Positions 45,286 to 56,672 of a stretch of 64,000 bases of DNA are shown one piece after another. The number at the start of each line of letters is the position of its first letter. Within the stretch, counting starts at the first letter, position 1. Under the pieces are notes generated by a model. The model was not told the DNA's origin. It saw nothing but the letters and a program-made list of their open reading frames with translations, and made no database searches. Both the position numbers and the translations under genes were made by a program. The stretch is from Mycobacterium gordonae (GTDB lineage: Bacteria > Actinomycetota > Actinomycetes > Mycobacteriales > Mycobacteriaceae), in contig NZ_CP070973.1 of NCBI RefSeq assembly GCF_017086405.1, forward strand, positions 1,550,001 to 1,614,000, in the 5' to 3' direction.

Positions 45286-47043
45286 GTGAGCAACCCGAGC
45301 AAGGCAGCCGACAGCGAGCAGACCTGGTCCGACGGCTCGCTGGGACCGCAGCAGCGTGCGCAGGCATGGGAACGTCTCGGTGGCGAGCAGTTCGACGTGG
45401 TGGTGATCGGGGGCGGGGTGGTCGGATCCGGCTGCGCGCTGGACGCTGCCACCCGGGGGCTCAAGGTCGCCCTCGTCGAGGCCCGTGACCTTGCCTCCGG
45501 CACGTCGAGCCGCTCGTCGAAGATGTTCCACGGCGGCCTGCGCTACCTCGAGCAACTGGAGTTCGGTCTGGTGCGCGAAGCGCTCTTCGAACGCGAACTT
45601 TCCCTGACCACGCTGGCGCCGCACCTGGTCAAGCCGTTGCCGTTCCTGTTCCCGTTGACCAAGCGCTGGTGGGAGCGCCCCTACATCGCCGCCGGCATCT
45701 TCCTCTACGACCAGCTGGGCGGCGCCAAATCCGTTCCGGCGCAGAAGCATCTGACCCGCGCCGGCGCGCTGCGGCTGAGTCCCGGCCTCAAGCGCAGCGC
45801 CCTGATCGGCGGCATCCGCTACTACGACACGGTCGTCGACGACGCCCGCCACACCATGACGGTGGCCCGTACCGCCGCGCACTACGGCGCGGTGGTGCGG
45901 TGCTCCACCCAGGTGGTCGCATTGCTGCGCGAGGGTGACCGGGTCACCGGCGTGCGGGTGCGCGACTCCGAGGACGGCTCGATCACCGAGGTCCGCGGCC
46001 ACGTCGTGGTCAACGCGACCGGGGTGTGGACCGACGAGATCCAGGCGCTGTCCAAGCAGCGCGGCCGGTTCCAGGTCCGCGCGTCCAAGGGCGTGCACGT
46101 GGTGGTGCCTCGCGACCGCATCGTCAGCGACGTCGCGATGATCTTGCGCACCGAGAAGTCGGTGCTGTTCATCATCCCGTGGGGCAGCCACTGGATCATC
46201 GGCACCACCGACACCGACTGGAACCTCGACCTGGCCCACCCCGCGGCCACCAAGGCCGATATCGACTACATCCTGACCACCGTCAACGAGGTGTTGGCCA
46301 CCCCCCTGACGCACGCCGACATCGACGGCGTGTACGCCGGGCTGCGCCCGCTGCTGGCCGGGGAGAGCGACGAGACCTCCAAGCTCTCCCGCGAACACGC
46401 CGTGGCGGTGCCCGCGGCGGGCCTGGTGGCCATTGCGGGCGGTAAGTACACCACCTACCGGGTGATGGCGGCTGACGCGATCGACGCCGCGGTGCAGTTC
46501 ATCCCGACCAGGGTGGCGCCGTCGATCACCGAGAAGGTGAGCCTGCTGGGCGCCGACGGGTACTTCGCGCTGATCAACCAGGTGGAACACGTCGGCGAGC
46601 GGGCGGGGCTGCACTCCTACCGCGTTCGCCATCTGCTGGACCGCTACGGCTCGATGATGGACGACGTGCTGGCGCTGGCCGCCGGTCGCCCCGACCTGCT
46701 CACCCCCATCAAGGACGCGCCCGGCTACCTGAAGGTGGAAGCCGTCTACGCCGCCGCGGCCGAGGGAGCGTTGCACCTCGAGGACATCCTGGCCCGCCGG
46801 ATGCGCATTTCCATCGAGTACTCGCACCGGGGCGTCGACTGCGCCCGTGAGGTGGCCGACCTGGTGGCGCCGGTGCTGGGTTGGAGCGCTGACGACGTCA
46901 ACCGGGAGGTCGCCAACTACAAGGCGCGGGTCGAGGCCGAGGTGCTCTCGCAAGCGCAGCCCGACGACGTCTCCGCCGACGAACTGCGCGCCAGCGCACC
47001 CGAGGCGCGCGCCGAGATCCTCGAGCCGGTGCCTCTGAATTGA
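45286..47043 (+). CDS. glpD2: Glycerol-3-phosphate dehydrogenase GlpD2
   Basis: A 585-residue FAD-dependent, membrane-associated dehydrogenase oxidising sn-glycerol-3-phosphate to dihydroxyacetone phosphate and feeding quinones. FAD fold VVVIGGGVVGSGCALDAATRG, then TSSRSSKMFHGGLRYLEQLEFGLV, and IIGTTDTDWNLDL, with a C-terminal helical domain. The GTG at 45286 follows AGGAG (45272-45276) by 9 bases and gives exactly the Rv3302c length. Probably co-transcribed with lpdA. Confidence 0.95.
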   Translation: MSNPSKAADSEQTWSDGSLGPQQRAQAWERLGGEQFDVVVIGGGVVGSGCALDAATRGLKVALVEARDLASGTSSRSSKMFHGGLRYLEQLEFGLVREALFERELSLTTLAPHLVKPLPFLFPLTKRWWERPYIAAGIFLYDQLGGAKSVPAQKHLTRAGALRLSPGLKRSALIGGIRYYDTVVDDARHTMTVARTAAHYGAVVRCSTQVVALLREGDRVTGVRVRDSEDGSITEVRGHVVVNATGVWTDEIQALSKQRGRFQVRASKGVHVVVPRDRIVSDVAMILRTEKSVLFIIPWGSHWIIGTTDTDWNLDLAHPAATKADIDYILTTVNEVLATPLTHADIDGVYAGLRPLLAGESDETSKLSREHAVAVPAAGLVAIAGGKYTTYRVMAADAIDAAVQFIPTRVAPSITEKVSLLGADGYFALINQVEHVGERAGLHSYRVRHLLDRYGSMMDDVLALAAGRPDLLTPIKDAPGYLKVEAVYAAAAEGALHLEDILARRMRISIEYSHRGVDCAREVADLVAPVLGWSADDVNREVANYKARVEAEVLSQAQPDDVSADELRASAPEARAEILEPVPLN

Positions 47044-47103
47044 GGTCCTTTCGAGGACTCAGGTCACTAGCGATGTGTCGGTGGCCTGGGTGAGCATGAG
47101 GGC

Positions 47104-48642
47104 GTGAAAACACGCTCTGTGACCGCCGTAGTGGGATCCGGACTTGCCGGGTTGGCCGGCTGGGACCTCTGGCAACGCCGGCACAGCATCCTGCGCAATT
47201 TCCCGATCGTCGGCCACTTGCGGTTCGTGCTGGAAGCGGTGGGCCCCGAACTGCGCCAGTACATCGTCACCGACAACAATGCGGAGAAGCCATTCAGCCG
47301 CGACCAGCGGCGCTGGGTCTACACCTCGTCGAAGATGAGCAACAGGTACTTCGGCTTCGGCACCGACAACGACCTGGAGCGTGCCCACAATTACCCGATC
47401 ATCAAGCACGCGGCGTTCCCGATCTCGGCCCCGGACGGCGATCCCGGCCACCCCGACCCGAAGGTGCCGTTGCCGGCGGCCAAGGTGCTCGGCGGAGCGC
47501 GCAACCGCGCCAGGGCATTTCGGCCACCCTCCTTGGTCAACATCTCCGGGATGAGTTTCGGGGCGCTGGGCGGTGCGGCCATCACCGCGCTGAACCAGGG
47601 TGCCGCGATGGCCGGCGCGTTGCAGAGCACCGGGGAGGGCGGGGTGTCGCCCTATCACCTGCGCGGCGGCGACCTGGTCTGGCAGCTCGGCACCGGCTAT
47701 TTCGGTTGTCGCAACGACGACGGCACCTTCAGCCTTCCCCGCCTGGTCGACCAGGTGGCCGCCGCGCCGTCGATCCGCGCCATCGAGATCAAGCTCAGCC
47801 AGGGCGCCAAACCCGGGTTGGGCGGCATGCTGCCGGGCGCCAAGGTAACCGAGGAGATCGCGAAGATCCGCGGTATCCCGGCCGGAAAGGACTGCAAGAG
47901 CCCGGCCGGGCATTCGGCCTTCGGTGACGTCGACGGTCTGCTCGAGTTCGTGGAGACCGTCGCCGCTGCGACGGGGCTTCCGGTGGGCATCAAGTCGGCG
48001 GTCGGGGAAGAGGCGTTCTGGCCGGAATTGGCCGCCCGGATGGCCCGCACCGGGCGTGGCGTCGACTTCGTGACGGTCGACGGGGGCGAGGGCGGCACCG
48101 GGGCGGCGCCGCTGGTGTTCAGCGATCACGTCGCGCTGCCGTTCAAGTGGGCCTTCCCGCGGGTCTACCGTGCCTTCGCCGAACAAGGTCTGCAGCACGA
48201 CGTGGTGTTCATCGGCTCCGGCAAATTGGGCATTCCGGAGAACGCGCTGCTGGCCCTGGCGCTGGGTTGCGACATGATCAACGTCGGCCGCACCGCGATG
48301 TTCGCCATCGGCTGCATCCAGGCCCAGCGCTGCCACACCGGCCGCTGCCCGACCGGGGTCGCGACGCAATCGGCCTGGCTGCAGCACGGGCTGGACCCGG
48401 CGCTGAAGTCGGTGCGCTGCGCCAACTACCTGGCCACCTTGCGCTTCGAGTTGTTGACTTTGGCGCGCGCGTGCGGCCACGTGCACCCCGCCCTGGTTCC
48501 GCTGAACGCGATCGAAGTACTCGACGTCGACCTGCAGTCGGCGCCCGCCGAGGAATTGTTCGACTACAAGCCGGACTGGGGACTACCCGGACCGGCCGAT
48601 GTCGAGGCGATCACGGCTTTGCGGGCAACGCGCACCATCTGA
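47104..48642 (+). CDS. FMN-binding glutamate-synthase-family protein
   Basis: A 512-residue protein related to the synthase domain of the glutamate synthase large subunit. An N-terminal hydrophobic segment (about 5-20) may anchor it. FMN and substrate features: PSLVNISGMSFGALGGAAI, GLPVGIKSAVGEE and VDGGEGGTGAAPLVF. The 3Fe-4S-type cluster cysteines are in CIQAQRCHTGRCPTGVAT. It lacks the glutaminase domain, so it cannot be a full GOGAT; such stand-alone proteins have unknown electron acceptors. No matching gene is in the Rv3302c-Rv3301c interval I recall; phoY1 would be expected next and is not seen here. Confidence 0.88.
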   Translation: MKTRSVTAVVGSGLAGLAGWDLWQRRHSILRNFPIVGHLRFVLEAVGPELRQYIVTDNNAEKPFSRDQRRWVYTSSKMSNRYFGFGTDNDLERAHNYPIIKHAAFPISAPDGDPGHPDPKVPLPAAKVLGGARNRARAFRPPSLVNISGMSFGALGGAAITALNQGAAMAGALQSTGEGGVSPYHLRGGDLVWQLGTGYFGCRNDDGTFSLPRLVDQVAAAPSIRAIEIKLSQGAKPGLGGMLPGAKVTEEIAKIRGIPAGKDCKSPAGHSAFGDVDGLLEFVETVAAATGLPVGIKSAVGEEAFWPELAARMARTGRGVDFVTVDGGEGGTGAAPLVFSDHVALPFKWAFPRVYRAFAEQGLQHDVVFIGSGKLGIPENALLALALGCDMINVGRTAMFAIGCIQAQRCHTGRCPTGVATQSAWLQHGLDPALKSVRCANYLATLRFELLTLARACGHVHPALVPLNAIEVLDVDLQSAPAEELFDYKPDWGLPGPADVEAITALRATRTI

Positions 48643-49004
48643 GCTTCCGATCACGCCAGGCATTGTGCACCGCGGTGTGCCCGGAAATCGTGCACATTGC
48701 ACATTTCCGTGCCCGCCCGTTTTCGGTATAAGAAATTCGAACAGAGCGTGTGAAGCCAAGTCGATTGCTCTTGTTTTGATGCGTAATATTGCGCCGTGCT
48801 CGGCTGCTAATCCACGCCGATTGCCCACCATTAATGCTGTTCAGGGCGTTGTAGTGGGCTTTTTGATCTAACAATTCATCTTATTTCCGGAGGCGCGTAG
48901 AATTTTTTGGAAAATGCTTGTGGAAAATGCATCACGGGTTATTATCGGGCAATTCCCGGCAGCTTCCGCCGGCGCTTGTTTTCATGAATTCAAAGAGGTG
49001 CCAG
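48643..49004. other. Intergenic region with hairpin
   Basis: 362 bases, distinctly A+T-richer than its flanks. It holds the 3' end of the flavoprotein mRNA, a hairpin at 48683-48708, and the promoter/5' UTR of the following PE_PGRS gene. A frame on the other strand (48611-48874) has poor codon use and is rejected. Confidence 0.5.
48683..48708 (+). terminator. Hairpin after the flavoprotein gene
   Basis: GGAAAT(C)GTGCA (48683-48694) pairs with TGCACATTTCC (48698-48708) across a CAT loop, with one bulged C. It is about 40 bases downstream of the stop at 48642. There is no T-run, but mycobacterial terminators often lack one; a protein-binding dyad is an alternative. Confidence 0.4.
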
Positions 49005-52000
49005 ATGCCGTACGTGCTTGTTTCACCGGAGATGGTGGCGTCTGCGGCCACCGATATCGAGAGCATCGGCGCGACGCTCGCGCGCGTCCACGCGGCCGCG
49101 GCCGGGCCGACGATGAGCGTCGCCAGCGCCGCGGCTGACGAGGTGTCCATCGCCATTGCAGCGCTCTCTTCTCGGCACGCGGTGGACTACCGCGCACTGG
49201 CCGCGCAGGCGGCGGCGTTTCATGAGCAACTGAACCGCACCTTGGTGGCCGGCGCGAACTCTTACGCTGCCGCTGAAGCGGCCGCCGCGTCGCCCCTGGC
49301 GGCATTCGAACAGAGCGTGCTGGGGGCGGTCAACGCACCGACCAACGCTCTGTTCGGCCGTCCGCTTATCGGTGACGGCGCCAACGGCGCCGCAGGTACC
49401 GCTCAGGCCGGCGGCGCCGGCGGCTTCCTCTTCGGCAACGGCGGCAACGGCGGGTCCGGCGCGGCCGGGCAAACGGGTGGAGTCGGTGGGTCGGCGGGCC
49501 TGATCGGCAACGGTGGGGTGGGTGGCAGTGGTGGAGTCGGAGCCATTGGCGGAGCCGGGGGCAGCGGCGGGATCTTGTTCGGCAACGGAGGCAGCGGCGG
49601 GGCCGGCGCGATCGGCCAGTCCGGCGGCGCCGGCGGATCGGCGATGCTAGTCGGTCACGGTGGCGCGGGCGGGACCGGTGGTGTGGGGACGGCCGGCGGA
49701 GGCAGCACCCACGGTGGGACCGGCGGCGCCGGCGGGGCCGGAGGTCTGTTGGCCGGCAACGGAGGAGCCGGCGGGGCCGGTGGCATGGGCGCGTCCGGCG
49801 CGGCCGGCGGATACGGCGGCAACGGCGGCCCCAGCGGTGCCAACAGGGCGATTGTGGGCTGGGCCGGCGGTGCGGGCGGGCTGGGCGGCGACGGCGGCGC
49901 CGCTCTGGCAGGCGCCGACGCGACCGCCGTCGGTGGCACCGGCGGTGCAGGTGGTTTTGGCGGGAACGGCGGAGCCGGCGGGTCGGGCGGCGCCAACGCC
50001 GGATTGTTCGGCGCGGGCGGGCTGCTGGGTTCCGGTGGTGCCGGCGGCGCCGGCGGGGCCGGCGGCAGCGGCGGCACTGGCGGTGCCGGCGGAACCGGTG
50101 TGGGCCACGGGGTTGTCGGCGGAAGCGGAGGCGACGGCGGCGCCGGCGGCAACTCGGGTGCCGGCGGTGCCGGGGGAGCCGGCGGATTGTTGGGAACCAC
50201 CGGTCTGGCAGGCCAGGCCGGAGTCGGCGGCCAGGGCGGGGTCGGCGGCACCGGTGGGGCAGGCGACTCGGGAGTTGCCGGCAGCAAGGGTGGCGCCACC
50301 GGTGGGTCCGGATTGAGCGGCGGCAGCGGCGGCCGGGGTGGTGTCGGCGGCAGCGCCGGAGACGCCAGCGGCACCAACGGCAGCGGCGGGGCGGGCGGCC
50401 AGGGCGGTATCGGCGGCAACGGCGGTAAGGCCGGCCCCGACCTCGGCCTGGGTACCGCTAGTGGCGGCGACGGGGGTGCCGGCGGTAAGGGCGGCACCGG
50501 CGGAGCGGCCGGCAGCGGGCCGGGTGCGGCCGGCAGCGTGGGCAGCGGCGGACAGGGTGGTGTCGGTGGTCTCGGCGGTGCGGGGTCTGCCGGTATCAGC
50601 GGCACCGCACACGACGGCGGTGCCGGCGGCCGTGGTGGTGCCGGTGGTCAGGGGGGTGACGCCGGCGGCGCCGGCGGCATCAGCGGCAAGGGCGGCCTCG
50701 GCGGCAACGGCGGCCTCGGCGGCGCCGGCAGCAGCGGCTGGAGCGCAGGAGGGGGCGGTTTCGTCAGCCCCGGAGGCACCGGGGGAGCCGGTGGTGCCGG
50801 CGGTGACGGCGGCGCGGCGGGTGCGGTGGGAACTGGTGGAACTGCAGGCAGCGGCGGCACCGGCGGCACCGGCGGTATCGGTGGTCAGGGCGCCAACGGC
50901 GGCAACGGTATAGGTCAGACGGGTGCCCAGGGCGGGAAGGGGGGCGTCGGCGGCGCCGGCGGAAATTCCGGCGGCGTCGGCGGCAGCAACGGCGACGGGG
51001 GCGCCGGCGGCCAGGGCGGTACGGGTGGTACCGGCGGCGCGGGTGCCGGCGGTGGCGGTGGCGGCGGTATCGGTGGCGACGGCGGACAGGGTGGTGCCGG
51101 CGGTGCCGCCGGCAACGGTGTCGGCGCGGCGGGCACCGCGGGCGAAGGCGGTTTAGGCGGGACCGGCGGCACCGGAGGCGCCGGCGCCGACGGCATCTCG
51201 GTCACCAAGGGCGGAGAAACAGGCGGTGCCGGCGGCACCGGTGGAGCCGGCGGGAATGGTGGCCTCGGCGGTGACGCCGGCGGGCCAACCGGGACCAACG
51301 GCAGCGGCGGCACCGGTGGAATCGGCGGTAAAGGCGGCACAGGCGGCACCGGTGGCACCGGCGGCACCGGTGGCGGCCTGGTCGGCGGGGACGGCGGCAC
51401 CGGCGGTGACGGCGGTGCCGCCGGTGCCGGCGGGGGAATAGGTACCGGCGGTAAAGGCGGCACCACGGGCAGCGCGGGAACGGGTGGCAGCGGTGGTCTC
51501 GGCGGGCGCGGCGGGGCCGGCTCCAACGGCGGCGCCGGCAGTGCGGGTTCCTCGTCAACAGTCGGTGGAAACGGTGGCACTGGCCTGTCCGGCGGTAAGG
51601 GCGGCCAGGGTGGCGCCGGCGGGAGCGCCGGGGCCGGCGGGCTCAACGGCGCCGGTGGGGGCGGCGGTCGCGGCGGTGCCGGGGGCACTGGCGGTGCGGG
51701 TGGTGCCGACGGCGGCGCCGGTGCTGGAAACGGCGGCAACGCCGGGGCCGGCGGTGCTGGCGGCACCGGAGGTGCCGCTGGCAACGGCGCGGGCCGCACA
51801 GGTGTCGTGGGTGACGGCGGGACGGGCGGGGATGGAGGCTCCGGCGGCGCCGGTGCGGCCGGATTAAGCAGTACGACCGCCGGCAGCCCTGGCGGTAAGG
51901 GCGGGGCCGGCGGTAACGGCGGTAATGCGGGGATTGGCGGCGCCGCGGGGACCGGCGGCACCGGCGGAACGGCCGGCATCGACGGCAACGGCGGTCACGG

Positions 52001-53768
52001 CGGGTCCGGTGGTAACGGTGGTGCCGGTGCACATGGCAAGGCGGGAGCGACCGGCACCATGTTCGCTCCCGGCGGCCCAGGTGGCGCCGGCGCCGGCGGT
52101 GGTGACGGTGGCCAAGGGGGTGCCGGCGGCAGCGCCGGCACCGGCGGGACCAACGGTAATGGGGGTGCCGGCGGACAGGGCGGCGCTGGCGGCAACGGCG
52201 GTAGCGGCGGAAACGACTTGATGGCGGGCGCCGGTCTCGGCGGTCAAGGCGGCTCCGGCGGCAACGGTGGGCTCGGCGGTGCGGCCGGCAACGGATCCGG
52301 CAGTGCCGCCACCGCGGGACAGGGCGGCGCCGGTGGCGCCGGTGGTGCCGGTGGTGTCGGCGGCGCCGGCGCTATCGCCCCCTCGGGCAGCGGGAATGCC
52401 GGCGGCGCCGGTGGCAAGGGCGGGTCCGGCGGCTTGGGTGGTAGTGCCGGTAGCGCGACCGGCGTCAACGGCAGCGGCGGAGCCGGCGGAGACGGCGGCC
52501 GGGGCGGTGCCGGCGGCCCCTCGTTGTCCGGTAACGCGATCCCGGGCGGTCAAGGCGGTGCCGGTGGTGGCGGCGGCGACGGTGGGGCCGCCGGCCTCGT
52601 GGGCAGCGGCGGAAAAGACGGCAGCGGCGGCACGGGCGGCCAGGGCGGCGGTGGCGGAACCGGTGGTTCGGCCGTGGCCGGCGCCGGCGGCACCGGCGGT
52701 GTCGGCGGCACGGGCGGGTCCGGTGGCGTCGGCGGTAACGCCGGTGGCGCGAACGGAATCAACGGCAGTGGCGGCGCCGGCGGCCGTGGCGGCCAGGGTG
52801 GTGCCGGCGGCTCCGGTTCTGCCGATGCCGGTTTCGGCGGCGGTCCCGGTGGCAAGGCCGGGGCCGGTGGGGCCGGCGGCAATGGCGGCGCGGCCGGCGC
52901 GGTCGGTAGCGGGGCCAGCGGCGGCGCCGGCGGTCAAGGCGGCCAGGGCGGCGCCGGCGGCTCAGGAGCCGATTCGTTCAACGCAACCTTCGCGCAGGGC
53001 CGTGACGGCGGGGCCGGCGGCAACGGCGGCGCCGGTGGTGCCGGTGGAATCGGCGGCTCGGCCGGCGTCGGCAGCACCAACGGCAACGGCGGCGCCGGTG
53101 GCGCCGGAGGCGCGGCGGGCGTCGGCGGTCAAGGTGCGAACGGCAACAACACCAACACCGGGATTTCCGGCCGCAACGGCGGTGCCGGTGGCCAGGGTGG
53201 CGTCGGCGGGACCGGCGGCAACGGCGGACAGGCAGGCAGCGGCGCAGGTGCCGGGGGAGTCGGCGGTGCCGGTGGCCAGGGTGCTGCCGGCGGCCAGGGT
53301 GGCCAGGGCGGCACCGCCGGCATCAGTGGAGCAAATGTCGGCGGCAAGGGCGGCCAGGGGGGTGCCGGTGGCGCTGGCGGGCAGGGAGCGGCAGGTGTAG
53401 CAGGCGGCGCTGCCGGCGCCGGTGGGTCGGCCGGTAGTGGAGGACGGGGGGGTCTGGGCGGCAGTGGTATCAACACCGGCAATGTCGGACCGGGCGGCAC
53501 CGGCGGCACCGGCGGCGTCGGCGGTGTCGGCGGTAATGCCGGCGCGACGAGCGGCAGCGGCGCCGGCGCGGTCGGCGGCAAAGGCGGCGGCGGCGGTAAT
53601 GGCGGTGCCGCAGGCCCCAGCACGGTCAGCAGCTACGGCGGCAAGGGTGGCAACGGCGGTTCCGGCGGTTCTGGCAGCAACGGCCAGCTCAGCGCTGGTG
53701 GCCCCGGCGGCAAGGGCGGAGCCGGGAACAGCGGCGGGCCCGACGGCGCGGACGGGGGTCCGGGATGA
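49005..53768 (+). CDS. Large PE_PGRS family protein
   Basis: A 1587-residue protein: PE domain (about 1-95; [32 protein letters not shown]), linker with GRPLIGDG, then about 1450 residues of Gly-rich PGRS repeats (GG-X, with periodic GGxGG and NGGxGG). It ends in [11 protein letters not shown]. The start at 49005 has AGAGGTG upstream (about 48994-49000); an upstream frame is open but lacks a PE start. PE_PGRS proteins are exported by ESX-5 and many bind calcium. At this size it is among the larger of the class; assembly collapse of repeats is a risk. Confidence 0.93.
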   Translation: MPYVLVSPEMVASAATDIESIGATLARVHAAAAGPTMSVASAAADEVSIAIAALSSRHAVDYRALAAQAAAFHEQLNRTLVAGANSYAAAEAAAASPLAAFEQSVLGAVNAPTNALFGRPLIGDGANGAAGTAQAGGAGGFLFGNGGNGGSGAAGQTGGVGGSAGLIGNGGVGGSGGVGAIGGAGGSGGILFGNGGSGGAGAIGQSGGAGGSAMLVGHGGAGGTGGVGTAGGGSTHGGTGGAGGAGGLLAGNGGAGGAGGMGASGAAGGYGGNGGPSGANRAIVGWAGGAGGLGGDGGAALAGADATAVGGTGGAGGFGGNGGAGGSGGANAGLFGAGGLLGSGGAGGAGGAGGSGGTGGAGGTGVGHGVVGGSGGDGGAGGNSGAGGAGGAGGLLGTTGLAGQAGVGGQGGVGGTGGAGDSGVAGSKGGATGGSGLSGGSGGRGGVGGSAGDASGTNGSGGAGGQGGIGGNGGKAGPDLGLGTASGGDGGAGGKGGTGGAAGSGPGAAGSVGSGGQGGVGGLGGAGSAGISGTAHDGGAGGRGGAGGQGGDAGGAGGISGKGGLGGNGGLGGAGSSGWSAGGGGFVSPGGTGGAGGAGGDGGAAGAVGTGGTAGSGGTGGTGGIGGQGANGGNGIGQTGAQGGKGGVGGAGGNSGGVGGSNGDGGAGGQGGTGGTGGAGAGGGGGGGIGGDGGQGGAGGAAGNGVGAAGTAGEGGLGGTGGTGGAGADGISVTKGGETGGAGGTGGAGGNGGLGGDAGGPTGTNGSGGTGGIGGKGGTGGTGGTGGTGGGLVGGDGGTGGDGGAAGAGGGIGTGGKGGTTGSAGTGGSGGLGGRGGAGSNGGAGSAGSSSTVGGNGGTGLSGGKGGQGGAGGSAGAGGLNGAGGGGGRGGAGGTGGAGGADGGAGAGNGGNAGAGGAGGTGGAAGNGAGRTGVVGDGGTGGDGGSGGAGAAGLSSTTAGSPGGKGGAGGNGGNAGIGGAAGTGGTGGTAGIDGNGGHGGSGGNGGAGAHGKAGATGTMFAPGGPGGAGAGGGDGGQGGAGGSAGTGGTNGNGGAGGQGGAGGNGGSGGNDLMAGAGLGGQGGSGGNGGLGGAAGNGSGSAATAGQGGAGGAGGAGGVGGAGAIAPSGSGNAGGAGGKGGSGGLGGSAGSATGVNGSGGAGGDGGRGGAGGPSLSGNAIPGGQGGAGGGGGDGGAAGLVGSGGKDGSGGTGGQGGGGGTGGSAVAGAGGTGGVGGTGGSGGVGGNAGGANGINGSGGAGGRGGQGGAGGSGSADAGFGGGPGGKAGAGGAGGNGGAAGAVGSGASGGAGGQGGQGGAGGSGADSFNATFAQGRDGGAGGNGGAGGAGGIGGSAGVGSTNGNGGAGGAGGAAGVGGQGANGNNTNTGISGRNGGAGGQGGVGGTGGNGGQAGSGAGAGGVGGAGGQGAAGGQGGQGGTAGISGANVGGKGGQGGAGGAGGQGAAGVAGGAAGAGGSAGSGGRGGLGGSGINTGNVGPGGTGGTGGVGGVGGNAGATSGSGAGAVGGKGGGGGNGGAAGPSTVSSYGGKGGNGGSGGSGSNGQLSAGGPGGKGGAGNSGGPDGADGGPG

Positions 53769-53794
53769 TCTGGGACTGTGCGATGGGCGGCGGG

Positions 53795-54403
53795 TCAGCC
53801 CTGCGCCGGGACGCGTGCTTCCATCAGCCGGCCGCGCACGATGTGCTCGACGAGAATCGGGACGAACGTCTGCACCGGCGCGTCCAGGAACTGTTGAGCA
53901 GCCTCTTCGCACCACTGCCTGATCTGTGGGCGCAGCGCCGCCGTGCGTTGCTGGTCGCCGCGGCCTTCGTGGTGAGCCAGTTTTTCCGCCACGTCGGCCA
54001 CCGATCGCGCGACCAGGGAACGGCTCGCGGCGTTGACGTCGTCGTCGGTGGCTGAGCTTGCTTCCCGCAGGGCCTGCCGGCCGCTCTGGTCGCTGGCGTC
54101 CGGCGGGATGACCTGCAGACTCAAATGGTGGCCGTCTTGTCCGATCAGGATGATGCTGGCCGGCTCGTCACCGCTGAAGCACAGCAATTCGATGGTGCGT
54201 CCGCCGATCTCGAGCAGTGGGGGAGCCTCGTCCCAGCTACTGCGGTGGTAGCCGACCATCGCGATCGGCCCCAGCTGGTCGGCCAATGACGTCACCAAGC
54301 CAGGAAGTTCGTCGACCAATCGTGTCGACCGTGGCCACCAGGCCCCGTCGACGTGCTCCGAGATCGGGCGAAAGGGCTTGATTTCCAACCGAGTTGGCTG
54401 CAT
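53795..54403 (-). CDS. DUF5994 family protein
   Basis: About 202 residues. N-terminus MQPTRLEIKPFRPISEHVDGAWWPRSTRLVDELPGLV, typical of the actinobacterial DUF5994 family, then SLADQLGPIAMVGYHRSSWDEAP and LLCFSGDEPASIILIGQDGHHLSLQVIPP. The C-terminal third is helical and charged. No signal peptide. Function unknown. Its ATG at 54403 is one codon inside a longer frame. It is convergent with the PE_PGRS gene (26 bases between stops). Confidence 0.8.
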   Translation of the reverse strand: MQPTRLEIKPFRPISEHVDGAWWPRSTRLVDELPGLVTSLADQLGPIAMVGYHRSSWDEAPPLLEIGGRTIELLCFSGDEPASIILIGQDGHHLSLQVIPPDASDQSGRQALREASSATDDDVNAASRSLVARSVADVAEKLAHHEGRGDQQRTAALRPQIRQWCEEAAQQFLDAPVQTFVPILVEHIVRGRLMEARVPAQG

Positions 54404-54504
54404 CACCCAAAGGTACGGTCGTCGCGCACGCCCCGCGAGCTCAGCGGCCTAACAGCGGACGAATTTTCGGTTAAGTGCCTGCATCAGTTGAGAAATCGGC
54501 ACAA

Positions 54505-56358
54505 ATGCGCGAGAGTCCTGCGATGCCGTCGACATTGACCGCGAACGAGGTTGCCGCGGCTGAAATCGGCGAAGTCTGGCGCCGGCTGGACAGCTCGGTC
54601 GGCGGACTGTCCAGCGCCGAGGCGGCTGCGCGGTTGGTGCGGTACGGCCCCAACGTGGTGCGGACGCACCGCGTCAAGTGCTCGCGATCCTGGCTCGTCA
54701 ACTGCGCAACGCGGTGCTCATCCTGCTGGCCGTCACCGCGGTGGTGTCGGTCTTCCTCGGCGACCGGGCGCAGGCGCTGATCATCGGCGTGATCCTGCTG
54801 GCCAGCACCGGCCTGAGTTTCTTCAACGACTACCGCGCCGAGAATGCCGCGGCGCGGCTGCACGCCGGAGTCCACCACAACGCGCTGGTGCGCGGCGACG
54901 GCGAGTACGTCACCGAACTCGTTTAGGGGGACGTGCTCCGGCTGTCACTGGCGGAGGCGGTGCCGGCCGACGTCAGGCTGGTCGACGTCAGCGGTCTGGA
55001 GTGCGACGAGAGCATCCTGACCGGTGAGTCGACCGGGCCAAGAGAAAACACCGCCCGGTGCCGGCCGGTGCCGCGTTGGCCGACCTGACCGACCTGGCTT
55101 TGATGGGCACCATCGTCAGCGGCGGCGAGGCTACCGCGGTGGTCTACGCCACCGGCCGCAACGCCGAATTCGGGCGCATCGCAGCCGGTTTGGACACCCG
55201 CCAGCCCGAGACCGGCAATCTGCTGCTGCACAAGCCGGTGATCGATTCGGTGCTCTTCTCGCTGGCCATCGCGGTCGGGATCACCCCGCAACTGCTGCCC
55301 GTGGTGGTCAGCACCAGCCTCGCGACCGGATCGCGGCGGCTGGCCAGGGTGAAGGTGCTCGTCAAGCGTTTGGTCTGCATCGAAGACCTGGGCGACATCG
55401 ACAGCCTGATGACCGACAAGACCGGCACCTTGACCGAGGGTCGGATCCGGCTGGTCGACACGATCGACGCGACCGGCGCACCCGCCGAATCGGTGCTGCG
55501 GCTCGGGCTGCTGGCCACCGACGTGGCCCCGGAATCCGGCGGGGCCAGCGCCAACGCGCTCGATGCCGGGCTCTGGGAGGCGCCGAAGTTGCGGCGGCTG
55601 GCCACCGGCGCACGCCGGGTGGCGCTATCGCCCTTCGACCATCAGCGCCGCGCGACGTCGGCATTGGTCGACGACGCCGGAAACCGCCGGCTGATCGTCA
55701 AGGGCGGCCCGAGCAGGTGCTGAACCGATCGAGGCGCCGCCGGATGCGGCACAGGAAACTTTGGCCGCACTGACCATGATCACCCCCGCTGACGAGTGTG
55801 CGCTGACGCTGGCGGGTTTCCTGGTTTTCGCCGACGAACCCAAGGCCGCCGCACGCCAGTCTCTGGCTGCCTTGGCGGGGCTCGGCATCGAGCTGAAGAT
55901 CGCCACCGGCGACAACCCGCTGATCGCCGAAAAGGTCTGCAAAGAACTGGGTTTGGCGTCCAAAGGCACCGTCACCGGTGCCGTCGAGTTCCGCACCGGC
56001 TGATTCGTGGAATCGCTTGCGACGCAGACACTCATCATCTTCGCGATCCGCACCCGCAAGGTCCCGTTCTTGCTCAGCAGGCCGAGTGGACTGCTGACCG
56101 CGACCAGTCTGACCGTGGTCGCCGCCGGCGTCGCGCTCACAGTTTCCCCGCTCGCCGCGCCCCTGGGCTCCACCACCCTGCCGTGGGAGTTCTTCGCCGC
56201 CTCGCCGGCCTCGTCGTGGTCTACCTGGTTCTGGTAGAGCTGGCCAAGGCGATGTTCTACGCCGAACCGATGGGCCTGGCCGGACAGCCTGGTCGCACCC
56301 GCGGACGTGCTCACCGCATCCGGCGACGCGCCGCGCGGTTCCAGCACCACCATGTCTA
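54505..56358 (+). pseudogene. Decayed MgtA-like P-type ATPase
   Basis: Fragments of a magnesium-translocating P-type ATPase lie in order on the + strand but in different frames. They are an N-terminal piece (LSSAEAAARLVRYGPNVV), TM1/2 (LAILARQLRNAVLILLAVTAVVSVFLGD), a TAG at 54924-54926, TGES and GTIVSGG, then TPQLLPVVV and DKTGTLTEGRI with the phosphorylation Asp. VKGGP then shifts frame near 55710. Pieces with LKIATGDNPLIAEKVC and VESLATQTLIIFAIRTR end near 56358. At least four frameshifts, one stop and internal deletions (hinge/membrane region) show that it is dead. Coordinates mark the recognisable span. Confidence 0.85.
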
Positions 56359-56404
56359 GCCGTTTTCACCGCACACACGCGATCGGGTGGATACTCTGCT
56401 CGCG

Positions 56405-56660
56405 ATGAAGCCCGCACCAATGAGTGTTCGCGACGCGTTGGGGCCGGTGCGGGTCCGTGTGCACGGCGGACCGGTACTGGCGGAACTCGTCGGCAGATTC
56501 GGCGGCGCGGCGGCTGCCAAGGTGCGGGCCGGCGACGTGGTGGACGCCGACGGCGCGGTCGTCGATGACGCCACCGTGTTGCCCGCCGGCGCCAGCGTGT
56601 ACCTCTACCGGGATCTGCCCGACGAAGTGCCGGTGCCCTTCGACGTCCCAGTGCGGCTGC
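56405..56660 (+). pseudogene. Truncated RluA-type pseudouridine synthase (Rv3300c-like) 5' end
   Basis: The ATG at 56405 begins MKPAPMSVRDALGPVRVRVHG and continues with RAGDVVDADGAVVDDATVLPAGASVYLYRDLPDEVPVPFDVPV, the N-terminal part of the RluA-like family (M. tuberculosis Rv3300c type). The catalytic domain (HRLDRxTSG) is missing: the similarity stops at about 56655, immediately before the opposite-strand UDP-glucose dehydrogenase stop (56673). The remaining frame to 56770 reads through that gene's antisense. It marks a rearrangement boundary. Confidence 0.75.
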
Positions 56661-56672
56661 AGTCTGCCGAGA

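Noticed and set aside
45253..46953. 566-residue antisense frame to glpD2
   Set aside because: Mirror frame of a well-supported gene; composition is atypical.
49647..53915. Several Ala- or Pro-rich frames on both strands in the PE_PGRS gene
   Set aside because: Arise from the GGX repeat read in other frames.
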